From the NCBI RefSeq assembly GCF_000516985.1, contig NW_006917104.1, forward strand, positions 434,001 through 498,000: a stretch of DNA of 64,000 nucleotides, in the 5' to 3' direction. Under the pieces are notes generated by a model. It worked only from the letters and a program-made list of their open reading frames with translations, did not search any database and had not been told where the DNA came from. Source of the stretch: Pestalotiopsis fici W106-1. Its lineage: Eukaryota > Ascomycota > Sordariomycetes > Amphisphaeriales > Sporocadaceae. Made by a program: the position numbers and the translations under genes. This document shows positions 55,474 to 64,000 of the stretch, piece after piece; positions within the stretch are counted from its first letter, which is position 1, and the number at the start of each line of letters is the position of its first letter.

Positions 55474-56594
55474 TGTAAATTGTATTTGGCGATCAAACAG
55501 TGTATAATAGTTGCGGCTGGATAAACTGGAACTTTGTTAGACCATAGGACATATATTATGATTGTGCTGCACTCTACATACCGAGATGTCAATGTGTATG
55601 TTTTTGTGACAAGACCGTATACAATCATGGAGTTTGTGTTGTCGCCCTTCAAAAATTGGAAATGTTCATATATAATCTATATGCATCAACTATATTCAAG
55701 ATGCACAATGTCTGATGACGCGTTGAACCAGCTCTTTTCGCATTCCTCAAATAGAACTCTCGTTTCTTGCTCCCATTGGTTCACTCGACCCAATTTGACA
55801 GCTTGGTCTAGATTGTAAATGGATCCACCTAGCCTGGGAGGCTTAGTAGGCAGAAACGAAAGTCTTCATTTTTACAAGCCCGACTCGGCCGGCTCATTGC
55901 CTTAGTGTCCGACCAACGTGAACGACACCCGATCGTGTCCTTTTCTGATCGGGTTGATCTGGTGCGACATTGCGCTGGTAGCATAGCTGAGCTTCTTTTT
56001 CTTACTTTTCTTTTTTTTTTTTTCAAAACAAATATGAATTATTGTCAATTTGGCAAATCTACGGCTATAATGCAGTGTGCTCCAGCGTGCTTTGAAACAA
56101 TAAGGGACAAGACTAGCATGAGTCGCTGAGGTGTGGGCCTGCTCGCTTTCGCTTTTTTCAAAATTGGGTCAGTGAGCTATTCCGTATCCCCTGCGCGATT
56201 GGGGCTGAGAGTTCTGCCAAAGTCAAAATCGCAGTGGCGCAGATCGCTCGTTTCAACCAAAACTATTGAGACACCGGAAATAGAATAAAGTAATGCCGAT
56301 ACTGGGTTTATTGTGATGATATATCGTTGATGAACTGATTCTTTTTGGCATCATGTCCACTTTTGATCGACGATGAAATAAGCTATAGGCGCAGATCCAT
56401 GTAGACAATGCGTGATTGCTCTCAATCACTTTATATCATATATCAAGCTGTGTCCGATGCCATCTTGGCTACAATTCATTCATACGTTGCTCAGTCGTTT
56501 GCTTTACTTTATTCTATATCATCATTCGCAGAACTAAGAAATTTTAAGACGGCAGAAATATTCCGACTGCGTTGCTTTGAACAAATTTGCCAAA
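55474..56594. other. Intergenic, divergent
   Basis: A 1.1-kb AT-rich gap with a T run near 56010-56022. No gene or repeat recognised. Confidence 0.55.
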
Positions 56595-57528
56595 ATGTCG
56601 GCGCCGTCCACCAATACCATCAATCTTGCCATCGCAGAAACCTTTATATATGGCGTGGCATTATTCCCGATGCTGTATATTACATGGAAGCACGGGAAAG
56701 CGGGCATGGTCTGTTGGCCGATCGTGGTGTCATTTTTCGTCATGCGCTTGGTAGCGGACATTTATCAAATCATCAACCGAGAACAACCAGAACAGCCCAG
56801 TCAAGTTTTAATTCTGACGACTTCCGGAAGCATTGCTTGTCTTTCTCTTGGGCTAATCGGTGTGGTTTACGAAGCGTGAGTGAACATGTCGCCAGACGAT
56901 CTGGAAAGTATGAAACACTAACTGACAACGCATGAATAGGAATATCGTTTTGCCCGGAACTCCGAAGCGCTGGACCGAAAAGGCGATTTTGGGAGTCACA
57001 CACTTGGTGAATACTGCTGGAATCGGCGCAGCGACGTATGGTGGCTCCCCAAGCCCGAATGGAGGAGTCGTGTCGTCAAACCTGAACCAGATTGGTAATT
57101 GCATGATGCTCTTCGTCATGTTTGGCGTGTGCGGATGGATATGGCCCACTTGGAAACGCATTATGAAATTTCAAAGACATCAAAACTTTGAAGCAGCCCG
57201 GTTTCTTGTCCTGCTAGGGGGCGTTGCCATGCCGTACCAACTCATACGGCTCGCTTCCGGTACTATATACGCATTCAGCCCATCAGAAGATCTCGACCCA
57301 TTTACAGGCACTTTCGCTATTCGGCTATTGATTTCTGCAATGCAACTCGCTGCTGCTTTGGCCCTGATGGCGGGTGGATGGCTTAGTATGCATATTGTGC
57401 CATTGTCGCAACTACCGCAGCGACCCCAGCGAATGGAAGAAGATGTGTCATATGGCATCTACGATGACGGGCTGGAAACGATAGCTTTAACTAACAAGAA
57501 GAAGGCCACAGAATGGACAAGTGTTTGA
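56595..57528 (+). CDS. Seven-span membrane protein, DUF7702 type (copy 2)
   Basis: Two exons (56595-56875, 56940-57528) join in frame to 289 aa. About seven spans are visible, starting INLAIAETFIYGVALFPMLY. WKHGKAGMVCW, PKRWTEK and HLVNTAGIGAATYGG match copy 1 at 50101-51067, and both introns fall after the same Tyr-Glu in the third span. The loops and the polar tail have diverged, so the duplication is not recent. Function unknown. The pair brackets a P450 and a short ankyrin gene, but whether the four genes work together cannot be told. Confidence 0.85.
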
Positions 57529-57627
57529 GGCTATCAGGAAGCTGCTGGGAACCTGTATAGATCCAATGATAAGATTTTGCCCCATAGATCACCACATCCC
57601 CTGCAGATAACTTTGTTTGGCAATGAA

Positions 57628-58275
57628 TTACAGAACATAATCTTTCGAATTCCCTTCCAACCGCTTAAGCCCATCTATCTGGACGCCATGGAACCAACTG
57701 ACTCTATCCTTGGTAAATTGTTCCCACTGTGGCTTTAATTTTGTCTCGTGCAAGGTCAAGTCGTCCACGGTACCGATGCGCAAGATCGGGGCATTGGGGA
57801 ACGCAGAACTGATACGATACATTAACGTCCCGCATGTTGAACAGAAGTAGTCGGTCATGCTGGTGTTGGGTCTAATGGGTGTGACATCATTCTTCCAGCT
57901 TTTGAGGTTGTCGCGTCCGCGGATGTGCTTGAGATATTTATCGTCAATGGCAAAGTTGGATGCAAACATGGAGGCCGTCAGTTTACGGCAATCGACGCAA
58001 TTGCACACGAATGCATTGACCAGAGCAGGGCCTTCAGTGGGCTGGTGGCAACGTTAGTCTAGAAGTGCACTAAGAGTACCGAGTACCCAGCTGGATGTGG
58101 AGGACCCATGATCAGCTCCAGGCTTCGCTGTTCATTTACTCACGAATCCCAATTGCACTGCTCCACACAAGCATGTTGCCGTTGCATCTCCTTCCTTGTA
58201 CCCGCGATCTTCAGCAATGGAATTTAGTCCTACATAGGGCTTGGACTTGTCGGCAGTAGCGAAACCTGCAGCCAT
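57628..58275 (-). CDS. GFA/CENP-V-domain zinc protein
   Basis: Two exons (58275-58144, 58041-57628) join in frame to 181 aa, the usual size for a single GFA domain. Zinc ligands are visible: TCLCGAVQL near residue 38, FVCNCVDC near 56-64 and FCSTCGTLMYRI near 112. LRIGTVDDL and the C-terminal VSWFHGV are typical of the glutathione-dependent formaldehyde-activating (GFA/CENP-V) fold. The middle of the first Cys motif is joined to the second by splicing, and only the spliced form has all ligands. These proteins are often S-(hydroxymethyl)glutathione-linked or simply unassigned in fungi. The promoter has a TATA-like box 111 bp upstream. Probably cytosolic. Confidence 0.9.
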
Positions 58276-58831
58276 GGTGATGAGTCAAAAGGTAGGTATA
58301 TTTGGAGGTCCGTAAAGTTGGCGCGCAGTAACTGACAATCAAGAATCCAACTGTATGATGAGCTATCTTGGCACCCAGCGATCCCTATTTATATACACCA
58401 GTCTACTCGCTCGCATTTTGAATTCATAGCAGTGCATGAGATTGGGACTGGTCAACATCAGGACTATGACGCAGTGACTGGGAGGGGTAACGGTGCGGCC
58501 CGGCGCGGAAACGCGGTCCTAGAGCGATGAGTAAGCACCCCGTAACGATCCCATGTCACCTCTTGAACTCAAACACTGTTTGACCAAACGATTATTTGGG
58601 TTCTTGTACATCATAGCGTCAATTGACAACTTATGTTCTGTTGTACGGGTTAGTCAAGCTCTTGTAAGACAATCAGTGCTCCTACATTCAAGCTTCTATC
58701 TTTTTACCTTTCCCGGCAGACAAGTTCTAAACTGTCACGCTGCTTACACCTGACTTGAGGCAATTAAGGGCCGAATCCCCCTATCATACGCTGCCACTTT
58801 GTGGCCAACATCAATCACCCATAGGCTTATT
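58276..58831. other. Intergenic
   Basis: A 556-bp gap between co-oriented minus genes. It holds the GFA TATA-like box at 58386-58395 and nothing else that I see. Confidence 0.5.
58386..58395 (-). promoter_or_regulatory. TATA box of the GFA-domain gene
   Basis: The minus strand reads TATATAAATA 111 bp upstream of the start codon. Confidence 0.45.
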
Positions 58832-59812
58832 CTACTTGGTGTCCGCCGTATCGGCGGAGCTTTTCTCGTCTGCATCCCTTCGTCTTTGTTCCTCTTTTAG
58901 CCGCTTCCTCGCCTTTCTCTCCTCCTGCATAACCTCAAAACTCTGATGAAGACTAATGAACATGACTTCATCTTGCAGATGAATTCCTCCCAAGTTGTCA
59001 TGTTCAATATCAAAGAGGTCACTCCTCCGATCAACTCCTGGGCGGAAAACGATTGCATCCTCCTTCTCAGTCTTCTTCCAGACGCGCCTTACTTCGGAAG
59101 TACGCTGCGACCACCAGTCCTTTTCGACGACAACTTCTAGAGCACCCCTGAATGTTGGTACTTCTCCCGATTTAGGCGTCATGCCCGGAAGCATAGTCCG
59201 TTTTATCAGCACGCCCACTTGAAGCATGCGGGCAATGCCTGTTTTTTGCGCCTCGTTTTCTCCAAGATCCCAGCGCGCGGTGTCAAATCCACCTGTATCG
59301 CGTTCATACACCCGCATGGCTCCTGTGACCTCGGTATGAAAGTTAGAAACCTGCGTTTGTGTCAACGACCACTCGCCACTACCGCTGGCCGTGGCAGGGC
59401 CGGCCGAGGAACCAATCTCGGCTTTTCTGGTGACGCTTTTCTCATCTGTTCGCTGGGTTGGGACCAGCGACCAGGTGGACATTGGAGAAATCTTTGTCAC
59501 CTCCACATCGACAGCTGGGTCATCGCTGGTGAAGGTCCAGGTAATCTGAGCTCGCTTGAATCGCCGCTCACGTGTAGGCAGGAAATAGAAGCTAGCAATG
59601 ATCAAGGTCGCATCATCGCCGTTCTCATTCTGGGTTCCGTGCACCACGTCCAGAAGGTCGGCAAGGACTTGGAACTTGTCCCCGCGGTTAATCATGACTC
59701 GGCGGTTGATCTCCCCCGGCGTGTTTGCCATCCGGGCACGGTAAAAGCCACCCTGGCCATCTCCGTCAAGATCAAAAACGAATCTTTCAAAGTCTGTCTG
59801 GCTGGAAGACAT
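58832..59812 (-). CDS. Soluble protein of unknown function beside the S8 gene
   Basis: A single exon of 326 aa from the ATG at 59812. The N-terminus reads FERFVFDLDGDGQGGFYRA. The body appears beta-rich (ATLIIASFYFLPTRERRF, AQITWTF, TGAMRVYERDTGGFDTARW), and a charged coiled-coil-like tail (EERKARKRLKEEQRRRDADE) ends the protein. No signal peptide, membrane span or catalytic motif is seen, and I do not recognise the family. It diverges from the subtilisin-like gene with only 555 bp between starts, so co-expression is plausible. It could be a partner or adaptor, but that is inference from position alone. Confidence 0.75.
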   Translation of the reverse strand: MSSSQTDFERFVFDLDGDGQGGFYRARMANTPGEINRRVMINRGDKFQVLADLLDVVHGTQNENGDDATLIIASFYFLPTRERRFKRAQITWTFTSDDPAVDVEVTKISPMSTWSLVPTQRTDEKSVTRKAEIGSSAGPATASGSGEWSLTQTQVSNFHTEVTGAMRVYERDTGGFDTARWDLGENEAQKTGIARMLQVGVLIKRTMLPGMTPKSGEVPTFRGALEVVVEKDWWSQRTSEVRRVWKKTEKEDAIVFRPGVDRRSDLFDIEHDNLGGIHLQDEVMFISLHQSFEVMQEERKARKRLKEEQRRRDADEKSSADTADTK

Positions 59813-60367
59813 GATGACTCTGAGAGCTATGCAGTATGAATGGCCTCATTAGCAGCTGGGGCCACCGTGGGAGCCTTGCTAATATCTAGGAGAAGCTCGT
59901 TGCAGCCGGTCGCAACCGGCTTATCGAGACGAGAAAGGAGGGGTCATCCGACAAGGAGTAATCCTGTCAGCTGCATAGTGAGTGACACTGCCACATAAAA
60001 TATTGGATGCGGTACAACATCCTGTGCAGCCAGCCATTCAATTTCTATGCGCCAGTCACGCAACTCGGTCAATCAGGCTGCGTGTGGCTCTAAGGAGGGT
60101 GGTTGGATTCTACAAGGACTCGGATACTTTTCGGCTTCGGTGAGTGTGGCAAACCCCTGCTGATTTGGAGAGAGGGGCGTGCTTACCTGTGTAGGTTATG
60201 AAAGATGACAAGGCTCTGTCGGCCCCTCCCAGAAACGGCCGTCCTCTTGATGGCTTCTCATTGTCGTAAACTCGTTATTCCAACATTTTCTAGATACATA
60301 ACCTCTCTAGGTACCACCACAACAGACTTCCTGAGGCATGTGAATTTTTATTTCTTTTGAGGCCATC
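59813..60367. promoter_or_regulatory. Divergent promoter between unknown protein and S8 protein
   Basis: A 555-bp region between two divergent start codons. No TATA-like element stands out. Confidence 0.5.
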
Positions 60368-63300
60368 ATGGGAAGACAACAACCGTCTATTCGGATAGAC
60401 CAGGCAGGGACAGAGCTGAATGCTTCTGGCGCCTATGATGGCAAGATCGATGACGATTTCCCCCGCGACGACGCTGAAATCCGCGAGGTTTTCGAGTGCG
60501 TCCTGGACGACTTGAAGAGTGATGAGGATTTCAACCAGTCGTTCTTTACACATGTGCGATATCAAGAGGAGTTTTATACTTTTTCCAATGGCAAAAGCTT
60601 GAATCCTGGGTTCGCCTTTGATGCCACATCAAAAGAGCGCAACATTGTTCATCATTTCATCGAGCGTTTCTCTGCATCACCACAAAAACCGGAGACTGTG
60701 GAGCGGGTAAAGACTTTCATCGGAATGTCTCTGAGCTTTCAGCCTGGCTTGATTGGTGACGGCCTGGACAATGGTAGCAGCCCACTGAATAAAGCAGCCT
60801 CAGAAGAGGGATGCTTAGGGATTATTGAAGCGATTTGCCAACACTGTATGGAGAAATCAAGACCCCAACGGTTCAATGAGATCCAGGAGGATACTGCGTT
60901 TAACAGTGCTAGCTTTACAGCCGATACTCTCCTGGAGGAAGGAGGTCATGACAAGACCTCCCGAGTGGCTTGGTCTGAGCTTGTCCGGACCAACCAGGAC
61001 ACGTTTCTTCACTCTGCCATCAAAAAGAAGAAAAATAGAAATGCCCACTATTTTCTTGACTACCTCGAGCAGAATGGCGTGGCGAAACTGTACCTGGAAC
61101 ATTATGGTCGCGATGGCCTCACACCCCTTCATCTAGCTGTCGACTTTACACATTGCTACGATGATCAGGTCAAACTTGTCGAAAGGCTCATTAATTTATG
61201 CCCAGAAGCACTCAAAATCAGATCTGCCTCCTATCGTCAGCCCCAGCCTGCATGGAATGGGGGCAAAAATCCACAATTCGGATCCAATATCACTTCCTGG
61301 GACCGCACTCCCCCAACTGATTTGAAAGATAATTTGTCACCATTCCGGTACTTCTTGGATACGAGAGAGCGGCAAGAGAACAGCGCAGATATTCTAGCCC
61401 GAAGCTATCGACGAACAGCAAGACCTAAATCGGGGGGAACTTTTGAGCACGGACAAGCAATGGAAGAACTTCTGAGGCTGAGTTGTATGCGGTATTATGG
61501 CAATGATCGGCCAACCATCACGGCTCTTTTACCTCTTTCACTTGTATGTGATCCAAAACGGGCATCAGATTTATGTTTCCCGACTCACTGTATGCCAGGG
61601 CCAAATTCATTTCGACCTCAGCCCGCGAACCGAAGTATCAGGAGAGTTTCTGAACCACATCTCTAGGTCAAGTGTCATGAGGTTTGAACCTTATCTTCAG
61701 TATGTACACATCCCTGACCTTCGGGTGGTGAACGTGAGGATGGAGAAACTGGAGTCAGAACCTTGGTGGAAGTCGCGTAGCCGAAAAGACTATGTCTACC
61801 TTTTCGAGTGGTTAAAGACATCAATGAAAGTCCAGAAGATCTTGGAGGTTGTAGTCGATGATCATCCAAACGACTTCCACAGCGATGAGATTATTGAATA
61901 TTGCCTCAAACGGTTCGACGTAGAGGCTCTGAACTGGGCGAAAATGGACATGTGTAGCGACACCATTTACGAAGCAGCCAAGAATGTTCGGGATCTAATC
62001 CTATATTGGAGTGGCAACAGAGCAATTTTGAAGAGCTGGGCTGCACCTGATGGACTGGCACAACTCAGAGAGGTATAACAAAAGTTCAATGGCATTTGGA
62101 TGAGTGGTTTCTGATGGTTTACAGTTGCGAGAAATACGTATCATGACGCCCGAGGTTGTTTCCCTGCACCAGGGCGCGCTGTGAATGTCGCTAAGACTCT
62201 TTAGTTTATCGAATCCCACGACAGAACAGACAAGATGAAAAAGGACTTCGAACAAACTTTTGACCTATCCTGGAAAATGTGGAGAGATCAGGATAACTAC
62301 TCTAGAAATCGGCCGAAAATCGATTGGCAGCCATCTTACTCTCAATCACATGTGTCGAAGCGGCTTTCAGAATCGGAGAGAGAAGAGAAAGGGCGCAAGT
62401 GGGTCAAATTCCACATCCATCATTATATTTCAATAGGAGCTGACTACTGATACGTCTGGTCTTCAGAGAGAAATGGCTCAAGTGCATGGAGAATTTCTCC
62501 CGCATCCTCAGGAATGCGCTGAATAATCGCTTGGCTAACAATAACAAGTTGACGTCTGAGGAGACAATCAAGGTAGCCATCATTGATGATGGTTTAGACA
62601 TTGAAAAGGACGATATCTGGAGAAATGTAGCTCTCGGAGAGACATTCTACGACAACAAGGGGCATTGGCCCGGGTTCTACCAGAGTGCATATGGTCACGG
62701 CACTCTAATGGCAAATGAGATACGCCAGATCTGCCCCCGAGTTGAGTTGTACATTGCCAAATTGAATGAGGTTTGGAGCGATGGAAAACCTCAGATAACT
62801 GCCAAGTCTGCAGCTCAGGTATTTGCCCCCTTCACGCAAAAATACCTCATCCTACTCTGAATAGATGGATAACACATGATCTCCTAGGCTATCGACTGGG
62901 CTCGAAAGAACAAAGTTGACATTATTTCCATGAGCTGGTCTATCGAGTCCCCAGACGAGGTAGACTTGCTGAAGAATGCCGTGGAGAGCGCTATAAAGGA
63001 CAACATTCTTCTGTTCTGCGCCTCGGATGACCAGGGAAACACTGGTGGCAAAGCCGTATACCCCGCTCAGGCCGCTTCCGAGAACATATTCAGAATTGGA
63101 TCTGCGACGGTCCTAGGCCTTCCGGATGAGGCTGTACAAAGCTCAGTTGACTTCATAGCCCCTGGCTCTGAATTCGTGAAAAGGGCCGCACATCAAGAAG
63201 ACAAGGGATTTGCAGACCCGCGGTCCGGCTCGTCTATAGCTACGGCTCGGTGTGCAGGTCTTGCGGCAGTGATCCTTCAATGCATTATGTTGAGCCAGAA

Positions 63301-63553
63301 GAAATGGAACAAGAGCCAAGTACGCACGCACAAAAATATGGCGGCGATGTTGGAGCAGCTCGTTGATGATAAGGACACTCACAAGTATCTCAAAGTGTGG
63401 AAAGTCTTTGATAAGGCTGTGGATAGAGCCGAATTCGGTCCAGATTTCGAATGGGAAGTGATATGCGACGTTGCGAGCATCTTTCAGGGAAGAGCGGATT
63501 GGCTACCACAGTCCAATGCGCAAGTCAACAACAGAGATGGTGCTCGGAGGTAG
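60368..63553 (+). CDS. Cytosolic subtilisin-like (peptidase S8) protein with ankyrin-like N-terminal region
   Basis: Six exons (60368-61543, 61599-62072, 62125-62154, 62205-62398, 62467-62818, 62888-63553) close in frame at 963 aa. The N-terminal 620 residues are soluble, with a helical region and an ankyrin-like unit (DGLTPLHLAVDFTHCYDDQV) near 255. The C-terminal domain has the S8 triad: D665 in VAIIDDGLD, H702 in YGHGTLMA and S858 in SGSSIATA; N793 in DDQGN is the likely oxyanion residue. There is no signal peptide or propeptide, unlike secreted subtilases. Exons 3 (30 nt) and 4 are less certain, though frame and branch sites support them. S8 domains of this kind occur as effectors in fungal NLR-like and non-self-recognition proteins, so a regulated intracellular protease is the likeliest role. 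Confidence 0.85.
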
Positions 63554-64000
63554 TACTAAGAACATACTGCTAGGAATCAGGACCTGTTACCTTTCGTGGT
63601 CATGTTTGTTTCAATGGCGATATTCGACGACTGTCTTGTACGCCAATCGTTTTCAACCAGAGTGAAGTGGTTTTCGCTTCATTAAAAAGCTGAAATGGTA
63701 ATTTCCTCCTGACTGACTGAAGCAGAATGTGTGCTGTATCGTGTAGTAACGTAAGAAAACCATGGTAAACGACAATGATAATACATGGCTACCTTAGTAC
63801 GGAATTATTGCCGTTGCCCGCCCTTCCACATGGGTATTCTTCAGAAATCATTTCCAGCACATTCAACAGTATTTCGTACTTTTAGGGCCCCGGGCCCAGA
63901 ATGGCAGGTTTCAATTCATCCCATGTCCTTTGTACATGAATGCTGAGTCTAGAGAGCGTGACGTGTCCCATAATGACCAATAGGATCAAACATCACGCTG
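63554..64000. other. Intergenic, right edge
   Basis: 447 bp downstream of the S8 gene with no supported feature. Confidence 0.55.

Noticed and set aside
62180..62204. A 24-nt GT-AG intron in the S8 gene
   Set aside because: Too short to splice; a 50-nt intron from 62155 to 62204 with a GCTAAGA branch-like site keeps the frame instead.
1..64000. CRISPR arrays, rRNA genes, intact transposons
   Set aside because: None recognised; the sequence is eukaryotic, and no transposase, reverse transcriptase or long terminal repeats were seen.

Overview
The window is nuclear DNA of a filamentous ascomycete. Genes are interrupted by short introns (about 45-100 nt) with GTAAGT/GTATGT-type donors and CTAAC-type branch points. 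Product families are typical of Pezizomycotina: Zn2Cys6 regulators, fungal P450s, an UstYa-type protein, DUF7702 and DUF8021 proteins, GH51 and tyrosinase. The mix suggests a Sordariomycete, possibly Hypocreales, but nothing here fixes the species. Gene models were built by reading splice sites and checking that the reading frame closes across every junction.

Layout. (1) 1-6.5 kb is mostly conserved: the 5' part of a PRKRIP1/DUF1168 nuclear protein (minus, runs off the left edge), a DET1-type histidine-phosphatase-fold protein, and a large fungal membrane protein with a probable GC-AG intron. (2) 6.9-20 kb looks like a specialised-metabolite locus: Zn2Cys6 regulator, 14-TM MFS exporter, aldo-keto reductase, two related short-chain dehydrogenases, and between them the decayed 3' end of a reducing polyketide synthase (ER-KR-ACP, two in-frame stops, upstream domains missing). 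A perfect 14-bp GC palindrome within a shared 17-bp sequence lies in the promoters of both the regulator and the exporter. (3) 20.9-23.1 kb holds a divergent pair: a small secreted precursor of four repeats with three ending in Arg or Arg-Arg, and a UstYa-type (DUF3328) membrane protein. This is the hallmark arrangement of fungal ribosomal-peptide (RiPP) loci and is the best candidate here for an undescribed system. (4) 23-29 kb is gene-poor, with one small membrane protein and uncertain ORFs.

(5) 29-34 kb has a divergent acyltransferase-3 and a Cps1/hyaluronan-synthase-like GT2, a possible acylated-polysaccharide module. (6) 34.9-49.4 kb carries a conserved unknown protein, an eight-exon secreted GH51 arabinofuranosidase, a P450, a secreted DUF8021 protein, a second Zn2Cys6 regulator and a tyrosinase. 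(7) 50-58.3 kb has two seven-TM DUF7702 paralogues flanking an eight-exon P450 and a short ankyrin protein, then a GFA/CENP-V-fold protein. (8) 58.8-63.6 kb is a divergent pair: an unknown soluble protein and a 963-aa cytosolic subtilisin-like (S8) protein with an ankyrin-like N-terminal part, reminiscent of fungal non-self-recognition proteins.

I recognised no tRNA, rRNA, CRISPR array or intact transposon. Functions come from motif recognition only; no database search was run.
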